From Stenopsyche tienmushanensis (taxonomy: Eukaryota > Arthropoda > Insecta > Trichoptera > Stenopsychidae): 64,000 bases of DNA. Location of the stretch: NCBI GenBank assembly GCA_008973525.1, contig WACJ01000300.1:124001-188000 (forward strand), in the 5' to 3' direction. A program made the translations under genes and the position numbers. Every line of letters begins with the position of its first letter. The first letter of the stretch is position 1. Positions 1-9,028 of this stretch are shown one piece after another. A model generated the notes under the pieces. The model was not told the DNA's origin. It saw only the letters and a list, made by a program, of their open reading frames with translations, and searched no databases.

Positions 1-606
1 ATATATATTCGGAAGGCTCAAATATTCGTTTCCATTACATATTATGTATTTTTTGTATGCGCTCATGTTAATAATATGATTTTGATATTTTAAAATAAAT
101 TAAATGGTATATTATATTAAAATTAGATGATATCCTAGTTCAAATTCAAAGCCAGAGCAGGACTTTTTATCAATTGGCTCAATATGCAAACTCTTTAATC
201 ATGCATAACGTCGTAAATTTTCTCATCGTATGGTCAGTATTAGATTGATTTAGTTGTAGTTTTTATAATTTTAATGTAAGATATGCAGAAAGGTCGAGCA
301 ATCTTACAATTAGATTTATTAATATGCTTTTTTGACGAGCATTGAGACTGTGGAAGAAATTATTTGGGTTTCATTTTGACGATTTAATATCTTATTGATA
401 AAACACCTTGTCAAAATTATATTTTTAATACGAAATTGTGTATTTTTAAGCATGCTAAATCAATCTAAAATTTCCATTTTTATTGCCATTTGCAATATTG
501 TATAATATTCTGATTATTTGTAATATAAATAATAATAATCAAAAATGAATTAGCTTCGTGTTTTATATATCACCTCCGCTTATGTTATATATGTATTTAT
601 TATATA
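1..606. other. AT-rich flank, nothing recognised
   Basis: This is the flank beyond the bestrophin 3' end. It is AT-rich with no long open frame, no splice-bounded coding signal and no repeat family that I could match elsewhere in the window. Confidence 0.5.
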
Positions 607-810
607 CTGGATGCGAAAGTAAATAGATTTTTTTTAAATTCTTATTTCATCATCAATAGATCAATTTGCAGAAATTTATGTCAATAATTTAGTGTGAGTT
701 GTGTATCAATTTTAATGGTGTGCAATTTTGATGGATTGATGGTGAAACGTATCCTTAAAATGAGGTAATTTTTGAGATACATTCAGTTGTCTATTTACTT
801 TTGCAAAATG
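607..810. mobile_element. Tc1/mariner-type miniature element
   Basis: The ends are inverted: the left reads CTGGATGCGAAAGTAAATAG, and the right, on the opposite strand, reads CATTTTGCAAAAGTAAATAG. The 14-base core GCRAAAGTAAATAG is shared. TA dinucleotides flank both ends (605-606 and 811-812), as expected for Tc1/mariner insertion. The 204-bp interior has no coding capacity. Confidence 0.6.
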
Positions 811-860
811 TATATGTATTTATATATGTATATAATTATCACAAATGTATGTAAATTGTA

Positions 861-866
861 TTTATT
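861..866 (-). promoter_or_regulatory. Candidate poly(A) signal of the bestrophin gene
   Basis: TTTATT on the plus strand reads AATAAA on the minus strand about 150 bases past the bestrophin stop. It is the nearest canonical hexamer downstream, so it is the likeliest 3' end signal. The 3' UTR would then cover roughly 840-1013. Such hexamers are common in AT-rich DNA. Confidence 0.45.
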
Positions 867-1013
867 TTAATAGAAACATTAAATAATATTATCTAGCCTA
901 CACAGTAGGATTTCATCTGGCACCGTCTCACTATGTAAGAGTTCGGGCAATAGCGAAATTTCCTATTATTTTCTATTCGCGCGCTTATCGAGCTAACTAA
1001 ATGTCAGTTAGTT

Positions 1014-1837
1014 TCAAACGTATACTTCCCCCATTTTGCTTGGCGTTGTCGTCACGAGATGCGGTTTATTTTCGATTTCATCTTGGGTTGGCATTGTCGA
1101 CATAATCGAAGAATTCGCCGACGACACTACGGGACATGTTTCCGAAGAAGATTGAGCCGTCGACGCAAAGATGGACGGCGATATAGTGGTCAACATCATC
1201 GATGAAGCCGTCATCTGCGCGTTGTCCGAGCTCACCGGCGACCCATCTACAGTAGAAGATATGGTCGGAATCGAAGACATTGATATAGTGGGTATCGATA
1301 GTGTGTTCATTGTAATAGTAGTCGGAGAAAAATCTTTCGGTAACATTGACGGCGAAAGCCTCACGAGTGACGCCAAAGTAGCAGGGACCTGATTGACCGT
1401 CAAAGAACGGAGCGAATTTGGAGTCGGAGGATTGTTGACGATAGAGCCGTTGGTTGTCGACATTGGGGCAGTTGTTGCTGAAGAAGGAGATACTATTTGG
1501 GAGACGGCAACGGGAGTAAAAGTCATCGGTGTAGCCGGAGTGGTCAAAATGGGTCCGAGACCTGGGGACAGAACTGCTTGCGCCAGTGCGGCAGTCCCTG
1601 GAGATCCAGGGTTCAACGTGTTATTCACGGATCCACCGTCGAGCTCTTGAATCGGAGACAGTACCAGCGCTCCGAGGACGGGAACTTCACTCTGTAATGT
1701 ATGGTGAGCCATCAGAGCCACTCCCACCGAAGAATTGTTGTTATTGAGTGCAGTTGCTTGTTCCCTGTCAGGTGTAGGGATACGGGGGCGATTTCTTACA
1801 TTCATAGGAACGGCGGAACCATTCATCTTTTGAATTG
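1014..1837 (-). CDS. Bestrophin last coding exon: Ser/Thr/Pro-rich tail, stop
   Basis: This is the terminal coding exon. It starts two bases into a split codon after TTTTCAG and runs 273 codons to a stop at 1014-1016. The frame stays open for more than 800 bp in AT-rich DNA and uses codons richer in G and C than the flanks, which supports real coding. After a short basic start (QKMNGSAVP, NRPRIPTPDR) it is low complexity, dominated by Ser, Thr, Pro, Ala and Met, with many SP/TP sites and no predicted fold. It ends in EVYV, which fits a class II PDZ-binding motif (hydrophobic-x-hydrophobic at the C-terminus); that is inference. Vertebrate tails share no similarity I can see. The ATG at 1826 is internal. 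Confidence 0.87.
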
Positions 1838-2143
1838 CTGAAAATAAACATACTAATCATTACAAATATCATGTAAATCATACTTCATTTGTATATTTCA
1901 TATTATTTTTGTTAATGGTCTTTTAATAAGGACGTCGATTTGTAAATAAGCTGTGCGTGTATGTGTGATATTCGACGTATATAACGTCGTTCAAATGTCC
2001 GCCGCGGCTTTGTTTGGTGGCACGTATTCGGGAGGTCTAATTTTCGATTACTGTTGCATAAATCATTTGCTGGATGGCGTTCGTTATGTTAATTTTGAGG
2101 GCATCAATTGTTCGCGGTTTATACACATGAACCTGCAATTTGA

Positions 2144-2827
2144 CCCTTCAAAGAGGTAAGAAACAATATTGTGTCCGAATTCCAGTGACTCATAAAGAGC
2201 ATTCTTACGCGTTGAGCTCGAAGACAGAGACGGAGATTGTCTTGCACGTTGAGTTTGGAGAGAAACGAAAACGGAGAGAGTATGTTGCGTACATCGTACG
2301 ATTGTATAGATCAGCGGCTCTTAAACTGGGGTTCGCGAGAATATAAAAAAAATATTTATCTATACTTGAAAAAAATATTTTCGCCAAATTATTTACAGAA
2401 AACATGGTAAAAAGATCTATTTTGACCAAGAAATGTTTGTTTGTTGGAAAAATTAGGCTACAAAGGTTGAGATGGATCCGTCAAACAAAATTTCATTCAG
2501 AAGGGGGTCCGCGAAAAAAAATTTGCTCAAGAGGGGGTCCACGAAAGACATTTTGCTCAAGAAGGGGTCCGCGGACTACATACGTTTAAGAAGCGCTGGT
2601 ATAGATCATTAACTCAAATGAATCGATTTCAAGTATATTGGTTATATTTATGCGAAGAAATAACCGAATTGTGTGCTATCGACAGTGTTTATTTATTTGA
2701 ATACGAGCTTCATGTACGCTGCAACGGTCCTGACAGATAAGTGATTTTTTACCGATGATAAGTGGCGGATATACAAATATAGCATCTAAGTACATTTTGA
2801 TTTTAGATTAGCTCACTGCTAAAAGGG
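2144..2827 (+). mobile_element. TTAA-type miniature element, family A, split by a hAT
   Basis: This is a copy of the most frequent repeat family in the window. Diagnostic core words are CGTACGATTGTATAGATC, AATCGATTTCAAGT and TGTGCTATCGACAGTG. The right end is CTAAAAGGG followed by TTAA (2828-2831). The left end is CCCTTC after TTGA (2140-2143), probably a mutated TTAA. TTAA target sites with CCC-like ends point to the piggyBac superfamily. No transposase frame is present. A hAT element (2312-2598) is inserted within it. Confidence 0.65.
2312..2598 (+). mobile_element. Non-autonomous hAT, GCGGACCCC family, copy 1
   Basis: The element begins CAGCGGCTCTTAAACTGGGG and ends in TTTAAGAAGCGCTG. It is flanked by a perfect 8-bp duplication GTATAGAT (2304-2311 and 2599-2606), the hAT signature. 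Removing it restores the continuous family A word around ATTGTATAGATCATTAA. Near its right end the motif GGGGGTCCGCGAAA...TTTGCTCAAGA recurs three times, probably subterminal transposase-binding repeats. Confidence 0.88.
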
Positions 2828-2831
2828 TTAA

Positions 2832-3397
2832 GATAGTTCCAAATGTGTTAAATTGCACAATCTCGGTAGCCAGTTCACATCGCCGCACATCATCCAGTTT
2901 AGGTCACAACTATCATCGATCTGTATCGCTCACCGTTGACGGTTAAAGGCAATCTCTGTTTCGTTTCGGACCGAAACTTCCGCCAGACCAAAACCCGTAC
3001 CAAACAGTGACATTCTCGATTGGTATCGTCTCAAATCTGACAATTATGCTTGTTCGTTCATCCAAAAATAGATCGCGTCGCTAAGATTATTTTTGTCGAA
3101 ACGCTTGAAGATTAGCGCTAACTGTTCTTAGTCATTTGCAATATATTACTATAAAGAATCAAAAAATAAAATTGACAGATGTTACTTCGCTTTGATTTAA
3201 CAACGTCCGAACATCCCTTGATTTAAATAATTTATAAATATTTTATAATTTATCACGAAAAATGAAACTCCAACTGGCAGTTGGTCAGAAAGAGAGAATC
3301 ATCTGTAGTCAAACTATTTCGGTCTTATTTTTTAAAACAATTTTTATAATAGTAAAATCCTATGTACAATATATAAATGATTTTTTTTCAAAAATAC
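2832..3397. other. Intron, mostly unrecognised
   Basis: This is intron between the last two bestrophin coding exons. A short stretch near 3258-3305 (GGCAGTTGGTCAGAAAGAGA) matches, inverted or direct, the repeat seen near 23.6 kb and 42.7 kb. The rest holds no coding signal or repeat I can identify. Confidence 0.4.
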
Positions 3398-3674
3398 CTT
3401 GTCTCTTTGCATGGCTCCGTATGGATTTCCCTCCGAGGACTCTTTCATTTATTGACGACTTCCTCTGGTTGCCTGGATGTGGCTGTGTTCCATTAGGAGA
3501 CACGACGACGTCTCCAGCTTCTGGATTGGAATATACGACAGAATTGAGCGTGCTCTTGGTGAAAACTCCGCTTGAAGAATAAGTCGTCGACACCGATCGC
3601 ATTGAACCCACTCTCGATATCTGACGTTGGAACCAATTTTTACGTCTTTCAACAAGAGGAGTATCGACACTTTC
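3398..3674 (-). CDS. Bestrophin exon: tail segment VERRKNWFQRQISRVGS
   Basis: This exon starts after TTTTCAG with ESVDTPLVERRKNW and ends at AGACAAG before GTATTT. It contains 92 codons plus one base (277 bp). It continues the cytosolic tail: a basic, Ser-rich stretch with RQISRVGS and RSVSTTYSSSG, both looking like basophilic kinase sites, then SVVYSNPEAG and a basic RKSS patch. I recognise ESVDTPLVERRKNWF and NSVVYS-PEAG as typical of insect bestrophin tails. That supports placing this exon here, although nothing outside the reading frame proves the junction. The first base of the final split codon (G) joins CA of the next exon to give Ala. Confidence 0.88.
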
Positions 3675-4433
3675 CTGAAAATAAATAATGCTCATCAAAA
3701 ATATTATCAAGTGTTGAAACAAGATGGGCGATTTCTTTGACTTGGATTGTTTTTGAAATTCGGGAAATCGGAAATGTTTTCATGTTCAAATTTATCACGA
3801 TTTATTGTTTCTGAAAGATTATCAATTTTTAGCAAAGTGAGTTTATTTCTGCACCCTTATTGTCATAGATCAGGTTCGAATTTTGATCGAGAAAAATACT
3901 TTCATCGTGCAAATAAATGTAAAAGAAATTCTAATATTTTTTGATAGATTGCCCCGAACCAGGTTAATTATGAATTATTATATCTGAAAAAGTAAATACT
4001 AAGATGATTAATACAAATATATTTATATAATAATTATACAATCGCAAACATGTTCATAGATATTCTACTCAATTTTGTCTATTCCACTGTGAAAAGTAAT
4101 GAGAATCCAACATTTAAGGAAGATTCGTGCTGTCGTTCAAAACAAATAGAGAAAATCAGCATGGAGAGACATTTGAGCTGTAAAAGCGTTTCGTTTTTTC
4201 ACAAAATTCGCAGCGAACAGAGATCAATGATATCTGTAATACTTTAGAATGTCATTTCATGTGAATCGGATCTATGATAGTCCGGCTGTTTATCATTATG
4301 AGAGATTAAAACGGATTATACCACGGTCAAGTCTTTCATTCGTCACTTTCATTGGCACTATCCTTCTTCGATCTGTTACAATGCTAACGATCATTTCGCA
4401 AATGTTGGTAGTAGAATAATGTATTTAAGTTAC
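3675..4433 (-). other. Bestrophin intron, nothing else seen
   Basis: This 759-bp intron runs from the GTAACT donor to a TTTTCAG acceptor, with no internal coding signal or recognised repeat. The stop TAA at 4425-4427 lies just inside it and would end a short-tailed isoform if the intron were kept. Confidence 0.6.
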
Positions 4434-4670
4434 ATAATCTGCGTATGTGTCGTCCGTGTGTGACTTCCGAGGAGACGTAGGTAGATTGGCGTACACTGAT
4501 TCCGAGGGCGGAACTTTGTAATGGTCTGCAGAACCTGGTGGTTCACCTCTTCTGTACTGCTCCGCAGCTAAAGTGTAGGGCAAGTCTCGTGGCACTACAT
4601 CTTCCCAATATTGGTCCCGTAGCAATTCAGGATGCTCTTCGTGCATCTCATCGACGATCATATAAGCAGC
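4434..4670 (-). CDS. Bestrophin exon: VDEMHEEHP..RDQYW, LPYT and proximal tail
   Basis: This exon starts after CATTCCAG with AAYMIVDEMHEEHPELL and continues through RDQYWEDV, PRDLPYT and AAEQYRRGEP, the conserved C-terminal clasp region of bestrophins. Then comes a tail with repeated SP/TP sites. I end it at a GTAACT donor after the codons for YADY (4434). That joins in phase 0 to the exon at 3674 and yields 79 codons. Unspliced, the frame would read only V, T and stop (TAA at 4427-4425), giving a short-tailed product. No AATAAA is seen just downstream of that stop, so splicing is the favoured reading. Confidence 0.92.
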
Positions 4671-5242
4671 CTGGAATGTGAGGAATAAAAAATTATGTCA
4701 GATTTGAAACAAATTCCTGAAGACAGCACCTTCCATAAAATAATTTTACATATCAAATAAATACATGAATGATTGATCATTTTCACATTGCAGCTACACG
4801 TAATCTGCTGCAGGATTAGGGTTTCATCAATATCAATGCATAGGAAGGATTAATATTAATATCATCTGTATTCTAAATCTATATCACATGTTTAATAACA
4901 TGATCAACTGGTCATTCGTCTATTTTTTTTCTAATAATTTTAAATTATTATGTTGCGCGAATCAAATATTTTGCCGTAAATATTTTAATCAAACAAAGTT
5001 GGCCATATCATTTTTTGTTAAGACAATATGCTCATCGCAACAAATCTTCATTTTTCGAAGAAGAATTAAAAATGATACGTCTTCAGTATCTAACAATGCA
5101 GATCTCGCCTTAGTTCCTTTTTTTAAAAGTGTTTTTTGTTCTAGTATATCTAGGAATCATAAGCCTCCATCTTTCATCAATTTACTTACATTCTTTGAAT
5201 GTCAATCATCCATTTATTTAGATTTCTTCAAAAAATATTTAC
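4671..5242 (-). other. Bestrophin intron, nothing else seen
   Basis: This 572-bp AT-rich intron lies between the calcium-clasp exon and the RDQYW exon. No repeat family or internal exon was found. Confidence 0.6.
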
Positions 5243-5350
5243 CTTAACGTGTCTGTCAATCAGCCAATTTAACTCAAAGTCATCATCATCTTCTCCAAAT
5301 GGATTTATGAGTACTTCAGCTACTTTTAACCATCCTAGATACATGCTGAA
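5243..5350 (-). CDS. Bestrophin exon: last transmembrane helix and calcium clasp
   Basis: This exon has exactly 36 codons in phase 0, between acceptor CATTACAG and donor GTAAAT. It encodes [27 protein letters not shown] within 36 residues. The [11 protein letters not shown] block is the bestrophin calcium clasp; N296, E300 and D301-D304 of BEST1 are unchanged. BEST1 Q293, which contributes a backbone ligand, is Val here, and that should be tolerated. Together with the neck exon this supports a working calcium-gated channel rather than a decayed copy. Confidence 0.96.
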
Positions 5351-5479
5351 CTGTAATGTAAAATTAATTTCATATATTTACATTATTAAAAAAAATGTAT
5401 GTATTTGTATACATTGCATTTAGATAAATCTATCATACGATTTATGTGTACATCCATTATTAAATTAGGAGGGACTCAC

Positions 5480-5599
5480 CTGCATTATGGCGAATAGGGG
5501 AACGTAAATATCGGGTTCATTCGCTTTTTCTTCATTCGGGATGAGTTGTTTGCCCATCAAAGCCGCTAAGAAATAGGTATATAAGCCAAGGGTCACAAC
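5480..5599 (-). CDS. Bestrophin exon: VVTLGLYTYFLAALMG transmembrane helix
   Basis: This exon has exactly 40 codons, phase 0 at both ends, with acceptor TTTATAG and donor GTGAGT. It encodes VVTLGLYTYFLAALMGKQL, a transmembrane helix matching BEST1 VVTVAVYSFFLTCLVGRQF, then an acidic linker and IYVPLFAIMQ. The linker is a few residues shorter than in human BEST1. It is separated by only 129 bp from the next exon, so the last four junctions are compact while the upstream introns are very large. Confidence 0.95.
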
Positions 5600-6184
5600 C
5601 TATAAATTAAATTAAAAAATAAATCAAACATGAGCATTTGGTCGTAGACTTGTTATACAGTTAGTATTTCATAAATGTAGGCAATGTGGAAGCTATGACG
5701 TTTCGGGGAGACCCATGCACGTGTTCGCCTCCGGGCAAGGTAACCTCCATTCCACTTAAGGCTGTCAACCTTGACATTGGTCAATCTCAGCCTCAGACGC
5801 TATTTAGACCGAGCTGGCCGAGATACGTAATTCCCTTCACGGCAGGTACTTAAAAAACTTTCACTCAAAAGTTCCGCAATGGCGATTCTTTGTATTATCT
5901 ATCAATAGTAACTATAACGACCGCATGAAACAAGCGATAAGAACAGAAACCATCGCCCTTGTAGCGTTTGTATTATTGAATTAGTCAAGTGCCATAAACG
6001 TTTATCGACGTAGCCGAGAATTCGTCTCAGCAGGCCATACGCGCCTATAGCCGCCAACTTCATATTTTAATTCTGGTTGCTATATTCTTACATTTTATTC
6101 GTTAGTGACATCTCTGGATGCGTCCATAAAAATATGATAGCTTAATTTGGTATGTATTAAGGTTTATATGCAAGAAATTGAATG
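5600..6184. other. Intron with a GC-richer block of unknown origin
   Basis: Roughly 5690-6060 is richer in G and C than its surroundings (for example CGTTTCGGGGAGACCCATGC, GAGCTGGCCGAGATACG). It has no open frame of useful length on either strand and no copy elsewhere in the window. It could be an old retroelement or a conserved noncoding block. Confidence 0.3.
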
Positions 6185-6188
6185 TTAA

Positions 6189-6843
6189 CCTGTTGAGCGG
6201 AGAAGTTCCTTTTCAATAACGCAACGTACAGTGGGCGCGCTCATTTTCATTAGAACGTATATATACGTCCCGCCCACCTGCCGTGAGTTTTTTTTAACAA
6301 TGGTTAGAATTTATTAAAAAAATCAATGAAACATATTTTTTTAATTTAATTAGATACAAAAACAATGGTTAGAATTTATTAAAAAAAAATCAATGATTTT
6401 TTTTTTTTAAATTTAATTAGATACAAAAACATATACATAGAGAAGAGAAGTTAACAAATACAAAACAATAAACGAAAGTACATTAAAAAATGGAAAGAGA
6501 GTTAAAAAAATAAAATATATCCATACATAAATTCAAAACTCAATTTCTGTATAATATATTTTAAAACAGTTGTTGACACGTAGTGCTCAACGTCATTTTG
6601 GTCCTTCCATTTTAAAACTATAAATTTGCCTTTGGATCTTACCTTATGCCAAACAATAGTGAAGTGCAACCAATTTGCTACCTATCTTAAATTCAAGCCA
6701 AAGCATGTATCGACAACTTAAACATTCGTTAAACAAAAACAAATAAATCCCGCCTGCTTTAGGACTCGACGTATATATACGTTCTAACCAATTTTGATGC
6801 ACTCTACGTTAGACGTATATATACGTCCCGCCCACTTAACAGG
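6189..6843. mobile_element. TTAA-type miniature element with ACGTATATATACGT palindromes
   Basis: It starts CCTGTTGAGCGG after TTAA (6185-6188) and ends CCACTTAACAGG before CTAA, probably a mutated TTAA. The ends are inverted (CCTGTT[GA]AG[CT]GG). The interior has three copies of a perfect palindrome around ACGTATATATACGT, two followed by CCCGCCCAC. No coding frame is present. Confidence 0.65.
6297..6430. repeat. Tandem duplication, about 66 bp, two copies
   Basis: The unit AACAATGGTTAGAATTTATT ... TTTAATTAGATACAAAA occurs twice in a row, with poly-A and poly-T runs varying between copies. It lies inside the TTAA-type element at 6189 and looks like a slippage or unequal-exchange duplication. 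Confidence 0.75.
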
Positions 6844-6984
6844 CTAATTTACGAAAAGTGTCTTATTAATCAGCGCGCCACGTGAGTGTATCACTTGTTT
6901 GCATTATTGATGTACGTACAAATGCGACTCGCCGGTGAGTCGTTGACATTTAAAAGGTTAAATTAATACTTCATATAATATTGT

Positions 6985-7310
6985 TATCAACCCAATTATA
7001 AGTTTGTAATCTTAAGCCATTATTATGTTTGTTTTTTTTTTGACTCATCTCTTCCTATACATTTACTATGTACCATTCAATAAGTCAATATCCTTTCGTT
7101 TAATTAAATTATATTTTTCTAATTCTATTTTTTTAACCTTCGGTTAAATATTTATATTACACTTGTTGCTTGCTGTAATATTTTATATATTTTTAATTAA
7201 AAATTAATCACTCGGAGCTGTACTGAAAACATAAAATACCACTATTTTTCCCGGAACAAAAACCGTAACCGAACCGATATAAATATTTGGGACACCCATA
7301 ATGTTTCTGG
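6985..7310. repeat. Copy of the CAGGACTT hAT family (degraded)
   Basis: Words such as GGAACAAAAACCGTAACCGA, ACCGATATAAATATTTGG and GACTCATCTCTTCCTATA are shared with the repeats near 25.3, 31.1, 37.7 and 46.0 kb. Ends are not preserved here, so the limits are approximate. Confidence 0.5.
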
Positions 7311-7337
7311 AATTGTTTTTTTGAGGGTGGCTTTTAA

Positions 7338-7527
7338 CCTTTCCCTTACGATGCTACGTATTTAGTACGCCATATGACATTCTAAAACCCCGTATTTATT
7401 GTATTTCAAATTCATATTCGATAATATGTATATCGAGATTCAATGTAGTAATGTTGTAAAAATTCCCATTATTACAACTTCACTACAACTCGACTCAGTG
7501 TACTAAATACACAATAAAAAGGAAAGG
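7338..7527. mobile_element. TTAA-type miniature element
   Basis: TTAA at 7334-7337 and again at 7528-7531 bounds a 190-bp segment. Its ends are inverted: CCTTTCCCTTA at the left and AAAAGGAAAGG at the right. A subterminal TACTAAATACAC also mirrors GTATTTAGTACG. There is no coding content. Confidence 0.7.
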
Positions 7528-7923
7528 TTAACAATCCCTTTTATGGGACTATTGCTATACATTTTGACATGGTTTTTCATAGTAAATATATGATTTTTTT
7601 AAAAAATGTAGTTGTTCACTACACCTTCTGTAGATTTGAATCCATGACTTTATTAATATTTGATTGAATTAATAGTCCGATTGCTTAATCCGGTACCTAC
7701 AGGTAATTGTTTATAGATGTTTTTTTTGTTTTGCATTTAAAAAAAAATAAAATGCTGTCGATTTGCTAACGATAGTTTCGAAAAACTTGCTTGTTCTCTA
7801 AGGGTTAATGACGAATATGCTTCTAAACTATTGACTATAGTTGACCAAGCATTGTTTTTAATTCCCTAATTATTTAATAATGATCTTATTCCACTAATTA
7901 CACCAGTATATTATCATCTAGAT

Positions 7924-8261
7924 CAGCGCTTCTTAAACCTTTTGTAGTCCGCGGACCCCCTCTTGAGCAAAATTTCTTTCGCGGACCCCCTCTAGAGCAA
8001 TTTTTTTCGCGGACCCCCTCTTGAACACACTTTTTTTTGATGGACCCCATTCCAACCCTTGTGACTTAATTTTTCAAACAAACAAACATTTTTTTAGTCA
8101 AATATTGGTCAAAATAGATATTTTTATAATTTTTTCTGTAAATAATTCCAGAAAAATATCTTGTTTAAGTATAGGTAAATATTTTTTTATATCTCCGCGG
8201 ACCCCCAGCAATGGCTTCGCGGACCACCAGGGGTCCGCGGACCCCTGTTTAAGAACCGCTG
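7924..8261 (-). mobile_element. Non-autonomous hAT, GCGGACCCC family, copy 2
   Basis: It runs from CAGCGCTTCTTAAACC to GTTTAAGAACCGCTG, with a perfect 8-bp duplication ATCTAGAT on each side (7916-7923 and 8262-8269). The GCGGACCCCCTCTTGAGCAAAA motif is repeated at its left end, so its orientation is opposite to copy 1. It has no transposase frame. Confidence 0.88.
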
Positions 8262-8540
8262 ATCTAGATTTTTAAACGCCTTTGACTTAAAAGCGCATTT
8301 GTAATTTTTTTTGATAGTTTTGTTACTAATTTAAAATTGTTTAATTTTTTTTTGAATTGACTTTTTTGATTCAACAAAAATACGTGTTTTTTTTTAAAGT
8401 CTCCAAATTTTGATTACTTTCCAATCACTGGATATTTGAATAATATTCTTTTATACTTATTAAGTATTACTTTTTGACTCTTCTCACAATAAATATTTAG
8501 TCAAATTTTTCATTTGGATACCAGATTTTATGATCCAGAA

Positions 8541-8736
8541 TAGCGGCTCTTAAATTGGGTCCGCGAAAATATAAATAAAACATTTATTTATACTTGCAGA
8601 AAAGATTGTAAAAAGATCTATTTTGATCAAGAAATGTTTTTGTTGGAAAAATTAAGTCACAAGGGTTGGGATGGGTCCGTGAAAAAAAAATTTACTCAAG
8701 AGGATCCCTTCTAATATATAAGTTTAAGAAGCGCTG
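8541..8736 (+). mobile_element. Non-autonomous hAT, GCGGACCCC family, copy 3
   Basis: It starts TAGCGGCTCTTAAATTGGGT (first base C changed to T) and ends AGTTTAAGAAGCGCTG. The left flank ATCCAGAA (8533-8540) and right flank ATCTAGAA (8737-8744) are an 8-bp duplication with one difference. The right copy is also the left duplication of the next element. Confidence 0.8.
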
Positions 8737-8744
8737 ATCTAGAA

Positions 8745-9020
8745 CAACGGTTCTTGAATTTATGTAATTCGCCTCTTGAGCAAAATTTTATTCGCGAATC
8801 CCCTCTGGAGTATTTTTTTTGGTGGATCTCATCCCAATCCTTTAACCCATCCCAATATTTTATGCCGTTCTTGAGACTTAATTTTTTAACCAAACAAACA
8901 TTTTTTGTTCAAATATTGATCAAAATAAATCTTCTTATAACATTTTCTTTAAACAATTCCGTGAAAATATCTTGTTCAAGTATAGATAATTTTTTTTAAT
9001 TAGTGGCAACAGCTTTGCTG
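8745..9020 (-). mobile_element. Non-autonomous hAT, GCGGACCCC family, copy 4
   Basis: It starts CAACGGTTCTTGAATT and ends GCTTTGCTG, in the opposite orientation to the preceding copy. Perfect ATCTAGAA lies on both sides (8737-8744 and 9021-9028). It abuts copy 3 with just the shared target duplication between them. Confidence 0.82.
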
Positions 9021-9028
9021 ATCTAGAA

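Noticed and set aside
1171..1697. Open plus-strand frames opposite the last bestrophin exon
   Set aside because: They are antisense shadows of a long GC-richer coding exon, with no motifs and no splice context of their own.
3449..3670. Second minus-strand frame overlapping the 3398-3674 exon
   Set aside because: It is out of phase with both neighbouring bestrophin exons; the other frame joins correctly and matches insect bestrophin tails.
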